This document shows positions 48,912 to 59,067 of a stretch of 64,000 bases of DNA, piece after piece. The position numbers were made by a program, and so were the translations under genes. The notes beneath the pieces were generated by a model. It was not told the DNA's origin. It saw only the letters and a program-made list of their open reading frames with translations, and ran no database searches. Within the stretch, counting starts at the first letter, position 1; each line of letters starts with the position of its first letter. The DNA comes from Asterella californica (taxonomy: Eukaryota; Streptophyta; Marchantiopsida; Marchantiales; Aytoniaceae). The stretch spans positions 10,230,001 to 10,294,000 of the forward strand of contig JAYKYS010000012.1 of the NCBI GenBank assembly GCA_036924285.1, written 5' to 3'.

Positions 48912-50576
48912 TGTCGTGATGTGAATTATTCCACATAGTGAATAATTCACCTCTCAGTTAGGAGTTAGTCTCTCTGAGTGAAGCTAAGACCTCAGAGAAG
49001 TCGATTCTGGAGGAAGTGTCCATTCGAAAATCTGAAAACACCACGGCGTAGGTCTCGTCGCGCTGATCACCGTGGTATGTTCAAAAGTTGCAAACGGAGT
49101 TGCAGGCGAAAAGTTACTTGGAGTTCTTCTACAAGATTTCTGATACCGGGAAATTTACCATAAATCAGAGTGAGTTCGAAAAATACTTTTTAGATTTTTC
49201 TCATGTAGATTGTAGTATGTACTATTTGTTTAAAATTCGAAATGTACAAAAAGAGCACGTCTAGAGAAAGTTATGGCACTTCGTGTTAGCAAAGGAAAGA
49301 CGAAATACCGCAGCTTTCTAGCATATTAGCTTAGAAACTGGTCTTCAAAACCAGTTGTGAGATCAGCTTCCGTGGTGTAGCTGAGAAACTTGTAGGGAGG
49401 AGGTCTCCGGATCAAATCCCTTCAGACTCACAACCGGCTTGGAGTAGGCTGGCCCCTTCGGGGGAATATGAGGGGCACCAAGTTGCCTAGGGGCGGGACA
49501 CTAGATGTCCCTTAAACGTACCGTGAATGCGGGACGCCTCCGTCTACCCCTGCACTAGTGCAGTCACCTAGTGTGGATGCTAGAGGGAGATTACCACCGG
49601 GTTTCGAAATGGACCTTTCACCTTCGGGTTGGCGGGGTAATTAGTACGAATTCGGTTGCGGCCCTCTAAGTCCTGGGGTAGCGAGATGGCATCAAAGATA
49701 CTCCAAGTCGGTACCAACTCTTTTGTAGAAAAATGTAGAGTTCGAAATATTATTCACTTGGGTCGAAAAATCAAGTGAAACTGATACCTGAGGCAATACT
49801 TACGGCACTTCGAAGTTTAAGGGGGCCGAGAAACGACAATGATGATGATAGCCGTGGTGGAGTTACTTTGACTGGAGGTGTCAGATGCTGACTGTACAGT
49901 CGAGACGGTGGCCGTCCGTACAGATGAATCTGCGAAGCTTAGTGAAATAGTCTTCTTACGTGTAGATATATTATCAGTGATTTATTTTTCTGCTGCCATC
50001 TGTTTAGGGCGTCTTTTACCCCTGCCAGGTGACACTGAAGGTTACGTAGGGTGGAGGAAAACCCAGAGGGGTGTACTCCGGAGAGAGAGAATTCTCAGTC
50101 CATTGTCGCAAATTATCGCATTATCGCAGTTTGTCGATCATCGAGCAGTGTAGAGTTTACCGTGCGGGAGCTATCGAGTAGAGAGAAACAGTAGAGCTGA
50201 GGAGAGAAATTTTACACAGAGGTTACGTCTGAAGAGAACTTCTGTCTGAGAGTAGAGAGCAGAATCGAGTAGATAGGAGACCAAGAACTTGTACTTGTAT
50301 CTTTCTGAATAGAAAACGGGAAGCTTCTAGGTGAACGCACTGGTGCTTCACAGGAGCAGTTTTCTGATATTCTGAGTTACTGAACGTGAGCTTTGCAATC
50401 TGAATGACCTGGAGTTGAAGATCTACTTGCACGCCGTGTGTTTTATCTTGGCCAGATCGAGAACGTGGTGGTGTGATTTCTTGCGGTCCGTAATCCGTGT
50501 GTGATTTTCACCCTCCTCTTCACGATCGTATCACAGCTAGAAGGTTCGCCCTTCCCAGGAAACTCTCGCCTCGACA
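48912..50576 (+). repeat. 5' LTR of A'1 (1665 bp)
   Basis: It starts TGTCGTGATGTGAATTATTCCACATAG, an inverted repeat with GTGAATAATTCAC that follows, and ends CTCGCCTCGACA. It contains the tRNA-like module near 49337-49425 and CCCCTTCGGGGG at about 49460. Copies: 54201-56204 and, inverted, 61685-63409. Confidence 0.88.
49337..49425 (+). other. tRNA-like Pol III promoter module inside the A' LTR
   Basis: A 6-bp stem with a 7-nt loop (ACTGGT CTTCAAA ACCAGT) is followed by an A-box-like TGGTGTAGCTGAG (49373-49385) and a B-box-like GGATCAAATCC (49409-49419). The same set occurs at about 54626-54714 and inverted at about 62890-62980, the last with one change in the stem. No cloverleaf forms, so it is not called a tRNA gene; a captured tRNA-derived SINE is possible. 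Confidence 0.5.
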
Positions 50577-50583
50577 TACAATC

Positions 50584-50601
50584 TGGTGCTTCCACTGAGA
50601 G
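50584..50601 (+). promoter_or_regulatory. putative primer binding site of A'1
   Basis: TGGTGCTTCCACTGAGAG begins 8 nt after the LTR end and is shared with families A and A'3. Confidence 0.5.
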
Positions 50602-50645
50602 GCTTCTTGGGGTGATTGACCGTGAAGTTGAGTTCCAAGAGGAAG

Positions 50646-53198
50646 ATGGATCGAAAGAGCGGAAGCGCTGCTGGTGCTACCTCTACGGCTGCTGCATCTA
50701 CGTCTGCTGCAGCACCTTCTGTAGCTCCTGCGACTGCATCGACATTTGCATCTGGTCTCGATACAGCTGAGATCTTGAAGACGCTTGCTGCCTTGGTCCA
50801 ACAGCATCCGATCGTTGGAGGGGGTGAGTTGAAATCTACCAAAGCTTTGCAAGCGATAGTTAATAGATGTGGCAGATTTGATGGTAGAGATATTTCTAGG
50901 TATCTGCGTGAATACTGAGGAGAGATGGAGCTGGTTAGAGTTACGGATATAGAGATGATAACCAGTTTTGAGTTAGCTGTAATCCCTGAGTTGCGGGACC
51001 AAGTTAGGGATGTGCAGAGACGAAATCTAGGTGTGTGGATGAGTTTTGAGCGATCTCTTCGAGAGGAGTTTCTCGAAGAAGATTCAGAGAGAGTGATTAG
51101 GAGGACGTTCTTAGACTGGGTTGAGCAGCAACCTGGTCGTATGATGAGTCTGAATGAGATGTTGAGAGAGTTTGATCGGAGATACCGACAACTTTCAACT
51201 CTAGAGCGCATAACTCTAGATGCTAGGAGAACTGAACTTTTTCTGCAAGCTACCGATGATGCTACGGCAGATCGGTTATGCTTTATGTTGGCTGACCGAT
51301 CTGCTGAAGGAGGAGTTACTATGGATTGGGGAAGAGTCGAGGACGCCGTTGCTGTACTAACAAGACAGAGGCGAGGAAGAGTGGCCGTGGGAGGACGTCC
51401 GCTTGCAGAAGCGGCCTTTCAACCTCGTGCTGCTCCTCAAGTACAGCAACCTCCGACCCCGGCTCCTAGACCTGTTGTACCGGCTGCAGTACCTTTGATA
51501 CCAGTGGTGCCAGTTCCTGCACAAAGGGCACCGGTTCAGAGACCTGCAGAGAACCATGGACAGCAGAACCAGATCGAAGATTTGATTCGGCAGATGAGAG
51601 AACTGAAGGTGGAGTTAGCTGGCCTGCAGAGAGAGCAGCCACCGGCGCCTGCTGCTGCACGTCCAGGAGGTGCTCCTGTTCGTAGATGTATCTGGTGTGA
51701 CAGTCAAGATCATTTCCGAGGGAACTGTCAAGAGCTCACGGCTGCTCTGCGAGATGGTGTGGTTCGCTACCAGAACGGTAGGCTGCACCTTTCTTCTACT
51801 GGAGAGCCGCAAAGCACGCAGTTTGGACGAGGAGGCATGAGGAGTCTACCTCAGATTACAGCTGCTGCAACTGTACATGCATTGATGGCACCACCGGTAA
51901 ATCTTGATGTATATGCCGATCACATTGAAGTTTCTTCTAGTCCTACGTTGCTAGATAGGACTACTGAGAAGAAACCTGTTCAAGTTCCTTCTGAAGTACT
52001 GAAGAGAGGAGCAGAAACTATCCGTAGGGTCACAGGGTGGAGAGATCCTGTTGATGCTGCGTCTATCAAAGCATTCTTGGACGTGGATAGACACGTTCAC
52101 TGGCAAGATGCTTCTGTGGAGGAGAAGAGGCGGCGAGAAGCCTCTGAACTTGATACTGGACCTTCAGAGGAGACTGGAGATAGACGGAGGGTCACGAGGA
52201 GGCGAGCAGCTCCTCCCGAAGACATCCCGTCTACTTCTGCAGCTCCTCCACCTGCACCAGGTCCGATGGAGGACGTGCAGAGATCCCAGCAGGAGCCAAC
52301 GACTGCTGGGAGACGGTTTACTGCCCAAGAGAAGAGGAAGGGACCGGCTTACAAGTTGGCAGCTGATATTGAGACTTCAACTGATCTCAAGAGTATCCTA
52401 GAGCAGAGAATACTTGACGCACGAATCGAGTTTTCTCTTCGGGAGGTTCTTGGTATTGCGAAGAGGGAGTTTCACGAACTAATCATCGACATCATCAAGC
52501 GGAAGAGACAGGTGATGTCCGAGCAAGTAGAAAGTCAGATGATAGATGTTATAGGAGCTTCTATGAATGATGCAGAATTCGGCAAGGTGCATTTTCAGGA
52601 GGTTGATGATACAGAGTACCAGCAAGAAGCGTTAGTTGCTGGTACCAACACTGCTGAGTTTGATGATGATGAAGCTGGCGAGGAGAGTCCAGCTACTGAT
52701 AGTGACTTCAGGAAGAGACACTGGGCTCGTGCTACGACTGCTACACGAGTTCGTCTTGGAAGTCTTGAACCTGTTGCTGCTTTGGTTGATCACGGTTCAG
52801 AGATCAACATAATGTCACGGGAGGTGTACGAGAGAGGTCAGTGGCCTATCGAACTGAACCATGGTTGGGTGCTACGAGCTGCAAACAACCAGAAGGGTGA
52901 GTTATACGGCGCTTGTCCCAACGTAAGAGTGAAGCTGGGTGATGTGGAGGTAGATCAGCACTTCTTCGTGCAGTCTTCTGCTTCTTATCCTGTGATTCTT
53001 GGTCAACCTTATATCACGGCAGTTAGAATGGAGACGAAGGTGATGGATGACGGATCTCACTATGCTAGGATCCGTAGCCCAGATGATAGACGTTCTGTGC
53101 AGTTTTTGACTGTTCGTTCGAACCACGAACGAAACAGACGGACTTTGAGAGATTCTCCTATCTGTAGGAGCAAGGGTTTTCAGAAACCACTCTTGTAG
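50646..53198 (+). pseudogene. gag: A' gag-protease, one in-frame stop
   Basis: The start is chosen at MDRKSG (GGAAGATGG), conserved in all copies. About 850 codons with one TGA at 50916, where the other copies have CGA (REY.GEMEL). Order: Ala/Thr N-terminus; capsid-like helices; Pro/Ala linker; zinc knuckle CIWCDSQDHFRGNC near residue 350; conserved block (AYKLAADIETSTDLKSILEQRIL...GIAKREFHELIIDIIKRKRQ); protease-like ALVDHGSEINIMS near 713 and YPVILGQPYI. Unlike B, knuckle and capsid are in one frame. Otherwise it looks translatable, and the single CpG-type change suggests recent inactivation. Confidence 0.85.
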
Positions 53199-53233
53199 GT
53201 CGGGATACCAAGAGTGATGGATCTGCTGTTACT

Positions 53234-54154
53234 ATGATCCCGCTTGAGCAGCCTGTGGGATCACGGGAGGTTGACGAAGAGGTTGCTCAAGATTCTGAAA
53301 ACTGCCACACTGTACATAGTTGGAAATCTGGTTTGATGGCTTTCGGTTCTGATGATTGGAGTGAGTTCACGCGAGTAGATGATCTGACTGAGAAGAGTAG
53401 AAGACATATGGAGAAGTATGCAGAAAATCTGCGCTGTACAGGAGTTCTGGGTGAAGATGAGATAATTTCTGGTGTTTACGAGGAGTTTGTAAGTGTACAG
53501 TCTTTTGTTCGTTGGCTGGATGATGTAGATAGGTTGATGGAGCAGATGGGAGGAAGGATGGTGATCCCTATCCACTCTCGTAAGGTCTATGAGGAGATTG
53601 CCTCGTGCTTGCAATCTCGTTCTCATCCGAGACTGGAGAGTGGATGGAAGGATGCAATCTGCTGGTGTGGCTCTCGTGAAGAAGCAGAGGTTCACACCAA
53701 ATACAAATCTGTAGCGAAGAAGGTGAAACCAGTGGCGACTCAGTTACCTGTTGACTCACAACAGCAGATGGAGCTAGCTGCCACGGAGCCTGTACTGAGA
53801 GATCCTAAACAGATAGGACACGAGTTTACTCAAGAGACACTCGAGCAGCTCCAAATTGGAGGGGGTGGCTTCTTGACTGAAGTGGAGAAACGAGCTTTTA
53901 AGCAGTTGATAGTTAGCCATGGTAAGGCATTTTCTTTCTCGGCTGAGGAGATTGGTTGTGTGGATCCTAGTGTGATAGCTCCGATGGTTATCTTCACTGT
54001 TCCTCACGTACCTTGGGACTTGAAGCCGATTCCAGTCCCTCGTGCCTTGCTACCGATGGTTATTGAATTATTGAAGGAGAGGATGACAAGAGATGAAGAC
54101 GCCCCGGCTGAGGCGGAGGAGAACGATGCTGATGAAGAACAAACCGAAGACTGA
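53234..54154 (+). CDS. pol: truncated A' Pol: N-terminal region fused to the acidic tail
   Basis: 306 residues. The lineage-specific N-terminus (VEEVHTKYKSVAKKVKPVATQLPVD-like, near residue 150) and the start of RT (CVDPSVIAPMVIFTVPHVPWDLKPIPVP) are intact up to LLKERM. Then the sequence jumps to an acidic tail (DEDAPAEAEENDADEEQTED) equivalent to the Pol C-terminus of B. About 2.6-2.8 kb of RT, RNase H and integrase is missing, so it has no enzymatic domain. The frame is kept across the junction. It could be a neutral by-product or a short regulatory product. Confidence 0.8.
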   Translation: MIPLEQPVGSREVDEEVAQDSENCHTVHSWKSGLMAFGSDDWSEFTRVDDLTEKSRRHMEKYAENLRCTGVLGEDEIISGVYEEFVSVQSFVRWLDDVDRLMEQMGGRMVIPIHSRKVYEEIASCLQSRSHPRLESGWKDAICWCGSREEAEVHTKYKSVAKKVKPVATQLPVDSQQQMELAATEPVLRDPKQIGHEFTQETLEQLQIGGGGFLTEVEKRAFKQLIVSHGKAFSFSAEEIGCVDPSVIAPMVIFTVPHVPWDLKPIPVPRALLPMVIELLKERMTRDEDAPAEAEENDADEEQTED

Positions 54155-54188
54155 AGAGGTTGGCACATGCCAGAGGATGTGCAGGTTT

Positions 54189-54200
54189 GGAGGGGGTGGA
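54189..54200 (+). promoter_or_regulatory. polypurine tract of A'1
   Basis: GGAGGGGGTGGA directly precedes the 3' LTR, the same as in B. Confidence 0.75.
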
Positions 54201-56204
54201 TGTCGTGATGTGAATTATTCCACATAGTGAATAATTCACCTCTCAGTTAGGAGTTAGTCTCTCTGAGTGAAGTTAAGACCTCAGAGAAGTCGATTCTCGA
54301 GGAAGTGTCCATTCAAAAATCTGAAAACACCACGGCGTAGGTCTCGTCGCGCTGATCACCGTGGTATGTTCAAAAGTTGCAAACGGAGTTGCAGGCGAAA
54401 AGTTAATTGGAGTTCTTCTACAAGATTTCTGATACCGGGAAATTTACCATAAATCAGAGTGAGTTCGAAAAATACTTTTTAGATTTTTCTCATGTAGATT
54501 GTAGTATGTACTATTTGTTTAAAATTCGAAATGTACAAAAAGAGCACGTCTAGAGAAAGTTATGGCACTTCGTGTTAGCAAAGGAAAGACGAAATACCGC
54601 AGCTTTCTAGCATATTAGCTTAGAAACTGGTCTTCAAAACCAGTTGTGAGATCAGCTTCCGTGGTGTAGCTGAGAAACTTGTAGGGAGGAGGTCTCCGGA
54701 TCAAATCCCTTCAGACTCACAACCGGCTTGGAGTAGGCTGGCCCCTTCGGGGGAATATGAGGGGCACCAAGTTGCCTAGGGGCGGGACACTAGATGTCCC
54801 TTAAACGTACCGTGAATGCGGGACGCCTCCGTCTACCCCTGCACTAGTGCAGTCACCTAGTGTGGATGCTAGAGGGAGATTACCACCGGGTTTCGAAATG
54901 GACCTCTCACCTTCGGGTTGGCGGGATAATTAGTACGAATTCGGTTGCGGCCCTCTAAGTCCTGGGGTAGCGAGATGGCATCAAAGATACTCCAAGTCGG
55001 TACCAACTCTTTTGTAGAAAAATGTAGAGTTCAAAATATTATTCACTTGGGTCGAAAAATCAAGTGAAACTGATTCGAAATATTATTCACTTGGGTCGAA
55101 AAATCAAGTGAAACTGATACCTGAGGAAATACTTACGGCACTTCGAAGTTTAAGGGGGCCGAGAAACGACAATGATGATAACTCGAGCTCCACGTGTCAG
55201 TGCGGCCCTCTAAGTCCTGGGGTAGCGAGATGGCATCAAAGATACTCCAAGTCGGTACCAACTCTTTTGTAGAAAAATGTAGAGTTCGAAATATTATTCA
55301 CTTGGGTTGAAAAATCAAGTGAAACTGATTCGAAATATTATTCACTTGGGTCGAAAAATCAAATGAAACTGATACCTGAGGAAATACTTACGGCACTTCG
55401 AAGTTTAAGGGGGCCGAGAAACGACAATGATGATAACTCGGGCTCCACGTGTCAGAACGAGGTGATTCCGGTGGCCAGAGGTAGCCGTGGTGGAGTTACT
55501 TCGACTGGAGGTGTCAGATGCTAACTGTACAGTCGAGACGGTGGCCGTCCGTACAGATGAATCTGCGAAGCTTAGTGAAATAGTCTTCTTACGTGTAGAT
55601 ATATTATCAGTGATTTATTTTTCTGCTGCCATCTGTTTAGGGCGTCTTTTACCCCTGCCAGGTGACACTGAAGGTTAGGGTGGAGGAAAACCCAGAGGGG
55701 TGTACTCCGGAGAGAGAGAATTCTCAGTCCATTGTCGCAAATTATCGCATTATCGCAGTTTGTCGATCATCGAGCAGTGTAGAGTTTACCGTGCGGGAGC
55801 TATCGAGTAGAGAGAAACAGTAGAGCTGAGGAGAGAAATTTTACACAGAGGTTACGTCTGAAGAGAACTTCTGTCTGAGAGTAGAGAGCAGAATCGAGTA
55901 GATAGGAGACCAAGAACTTGTACTTGTATCTTTCTGAATAGAAAACGGGAAGCTTCTAGGTGAACGCGCTGGTGCTTCACAGGAGCAGTTTTCTGATATT
56001 CTGAGTTACTGAACGTGAGCTTTGCAATCTGAATGACCTGGAGTTGAAGATCTACTTGCACGCCGTGTGTTTTGTCTTGGCCAGATCGAGAACGTGGTGG
56101 TGTGATTTCTTGCGGTCCGTAATTCGTGTGTGATTTTCACCCTCCTCTTCACGATCGTATCACAGCTAGAAGGTTCGCCCTTCTCAGGAAACTCTCGCCT
56201 CGAC
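54201..56204 (+). repeat. 3' LTR of A'1 (2004 bp)
   Basis: Same ends as the 5' LTR, but about 340 bp longer. A roughly 45-bp unit (TTCGAAATATTATTCACTTGGGTCGAAAAATC...) is duplicated near 55030-55120, and a block of about 260 bp (TGCGGCCCTCTAAGTCCTGGGG... to CTCCACGTGTCAG) is duplicated at about 54945-55455. Confidence 0.88.
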
Positions 56205-56929
56205 AGTGCGCTTCTGGCTCTTGTCCTAGCTTCCAATGCGACTCCTCTCGAATGCACCTGCTTTCAATTTCGGTCCACATCTTGATTCTATCTTCGCTTC
56301 TACTCGCCACTCTCCACTGTCAGCTTCTCGAAAGCTCCACAGAAACGCCTTCGCTTTCTCTGCTGTTTGTGCTCCCGCAATTCGATCTCACTCTTTGCCT
56401 AGCTGCCAACTCTCTCCTACCTCGATGTCTCATTCGATTCCTCTCTCAATGCTAGCTCATGAAGCTCTCTCTCTCAATCGATCTTCTTCAGGCGCGCTGT
56501 GCTGCGGGAAGTTGGAAGGTGCCTAATGTGCTTCCTCACGAATCTTCCCCGTAGATTAGGGGTTCTCGTCCTTGGTGTCTTCTTGACCTACCTACCTATT
56601 CGGTGCGCCCCAGTAGGTACACCTACTGTCTTACCCGAAAACTCGTGGTTGGTCCTTCGCGGTCGCTGTCTTCTGGAAGATAGGTGTCTTCCGCCGTCTT
56701 CCCATCTTCCGCCGTCTTCCCGTCTTCTGAAGACGCAACTGAGAAGACGATCTTCCGAAGACGGTCGTCTTCCGAAGAAGTCAACTTCTTATTACAAACA
56801 GCTCTTAAGATCATCTTCCCGTTAAGGAAGACGTAACCTTAAGTAACAACGCTTCTTCAGTTATACAAACAAGTTATTATTCTTAAAAATTTCAAAAATT
56901 CGTGCATCCTGTAATTTGTGGGCACCACA
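56205..56929 (-). repeat. D2 LTR, proximal part
   Basis: Minus strand start TGTGGTGCCCACAAATTACAGG at 56929. It continues D LTR homology from 48911 across the A'1 insertion. Instead of a polypurine tract, its outer side abuts truncated A' pol at 56930. Confidence 0.7.
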
Positions 56930-59033
56930 AGTCTGCTGACCAACTTGGCACCAAACGTCTCTCTTCTCTTCATCTTCGACTTCAGTAATCATCTCTTCTT
57001 GATCTGTATAACAGATAACATGTCTGCAACTGGATTATCCTTTCCTGCTATATGCTTCAGATCACTGTTCATACTCCGGATATAAGCAATCCATCGTAGC
57101 ATTGCTATGTCTGGAGTATTACAGTTTGCTATCATACCAAGCAAAGGCAAACAATCTGTTTCTACTATCACACGGGCACCTATCAAGAACTCTCGATCTA
57201 CCTTCATAGCAGTAACAGCTCCCCACAACTCACGCTTCACTTGAGGATGATTACGTTGCCTATCTGTTAAGATTCGAGCTCCAAACCCAGAAACAAACCG
57301 CACACTATCTGCGTCTTCCTAGCCAACTGCCCACCCAATCGCCTTTGGACTTGTGTCAACAGTCAGTATGATAGGTCTTCTACTCTCGTAGTTAAGTCTC
57401 CTTAGTACAGGTGGAGACTTCAGAATCTCTTTCAGCTGCTCCATCATCTCGTGATGTTCTCGCCGCCAAGTAAACCTCTTCCCTTTTCTCAGAAGTGCAT
57501 ACAGAGGCTCGGCAATGTGTGCATAATGAAGAATACTCACACGAAAGAACACACAAGCTCCTAAGAATCGTCGAACCTCGGTGATGTTGGTACAGTCTGC
57601 TATTCTTGCTATAGCATCTACCTTCTTTGGGTTCGGCCGTTTCCCAAAAGTACTGCATAAGTGACCCACCACCACGATCTCTAACATTCCAAAACGAGAT
57701 TTGGTACCTGACAGAGTGAGGTGTACCTCTTCCAAGCGCATCAGAATCTTCTCCACATCTCGGATGTGGTCTGCAACGAGCTTCCTATAACCATCAGCAG
57801 TCATAGTTTCGTCCTTGTCCTCCATCGGACAGCCTTTCATGGGGATATCATCAAGAAATGGGATAATAACCTCAGGTACAAACTCTCGTAACACCTTATG
57901 CATCGCGTTTTGCATATGAGCTACTGAGTTTGTCGCACCTTGAGGAAGAGTACACATCCGCATCAACCCCAAAGATGTACGCATGGTAGTCAAGTCTCTA
58001 CTCTCCAAAGCAAGCTGAAACTGATCATAACTTGAAAACAGATCTCCAATAGAATAGATAGATCTTCCAACAAATGCCTCGGCTACTTCATCAACCACAG
58101 GTCATGTTCCAACATTTCGAATCGTGATGTTGTTAGCAGGCTGTAAGTCTTGGATGAAGCGTAAAGCTCCTGTCTTCTTAGGTACTGTGAACCATCGGCT
58201 AGAGTACGGAGCCATAGATGGTTCAAGAATACCCATCCACATCCTCTCCTTCAGTAACTCAATAACCTTCGGTAGCAAGGCACGAGGGACTAGAATCGGC
58301 TTCAAGTCCCAAGGTACGTGAGGAACAGTGAAGATAACCATCGGAGCTATCACACTAGGATCCACACAACCAATCTCTCCAGCTGAGAAAGAAAATGCCT
58401 TATCATAGCTAACTATCATCTGCTCAAAAGCTCGTTTCTCAACTTCAGTCAAGAAGCCACCCCCTCCTATTTGGAGCTGCTCGAGTGTCTCTTGAGTAAA
58501 CTTGTGTCCTATCTGTTTAGGATCTCTCAATACAGGCTCAGTGGTCGCTAACTCCATCTGCTGCTGTGAATCAACAGGTAACTGGGTCGCCATTGGTTTC
58601 ACTTTCTTCGCTACAGTTTTGTATTTGGTATGAACCTCTGCTTCTTCACAAGAGCCACACCAACAGATTGCATCCTTCCATCCACTCTCTAGTCTCGGAT
58701 GAGGACGAGATTGTAAACACGAGACAACCTCCTCATAGACTTTACGAGAGTGGATAGGGATCACCACCCTTCCTCCCATCTGCTCCATCAACCTATCTAC
58801 ATCATCCAACCAACGAACAAAAGACTATACACTTACAAACTCCTCGTAAACACCTCATCTGCCTTCTGCTCTTCTCAGTCAGATCCTCTACTTGCGTGAA
58901 CTCACTCCAATCATCAGAACTGAAAGTCATCAAACCAGATTTCTAACTATGTACAATGTAGCTGTTCTCAGACTCTTGAGCAACCTCTTCGTCAACCTCT
59001 TGTGATCCCACAGGCTGCTCAAGCGAGATCATA
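56930..59033 (-). pseudogene. pol: A'3 pol remnant (N-terminus, RT, RNase H)
   Basis: Minus strand. The N-terminal region starts MISLEQPVGS near 59033 and has stops and frameshifts before 58809. Then VHTKYKTVAKKVKPMATQLPVD, RT with FTVPKKTGALRFIQDLQPAN, a TGA at 58099-58101, GDLFSSYDQFQLALESRDLTTMRT and FLDD (IIPFLDDIPMKG). RNase H has ILTVDTSPKAIGWAVG, a TAG at about 57316 replacing Gln, KRELWGAVTAMK and VETDCLPLLGM. After VADMLS a frameshift occurs, and the sequence ends at the D LTR. It is not functional. Confidence 0.8.
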
Positions 59034-59067
59034 GTAACAGTGGACCCATCACTCTTGGTATCCCGTC

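Larger units (their letters stand above)
48912..56204 (+). mobile_element. A' element, internally deleted (A'1)
   Basis: LTR (48912-50576), PBS, gag-protease with one stop, the start of pol fused to its last codons, polypurine tract, LTR (54201-56204). RT catalytic region, RNase H and integrase are deleted. The LTRs are nearly identical apart from internal duplications in the second, so it is young and was probably mobilised by other copies. It sits in the D2 LTR; flanks CGCGC and TGCGC at the edges suggest a 4-5 bp duplication. Confidence 0.85.
24846..56929 (-). mobile_element. family D element copy D2, split by two insertions
   Basis: The minus-strand LTR (56929-56205 and 48911-48740), PBS, leader, ORF1 in two halves (47703-46856 and 28190-26656), tail (26655-25021) and inverted LTR fragment follow the D1 order. 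The methyltransferase element (28195-46851) splits ORF1, and the deleted A' element (48912-56204) splits the LTR. Without insertions the copy is about 6.1 kb. Like D1 it lacks pol. Confidence 0.6.

Noticed and set aside
49337..49425. A functional selenocysteine-type tRNA gene
   Set aside because: Only the anticodon-arm-like hairpin and A/B-box-like motifs are present. No acceptor stem or full cloverleaf can be drawn.
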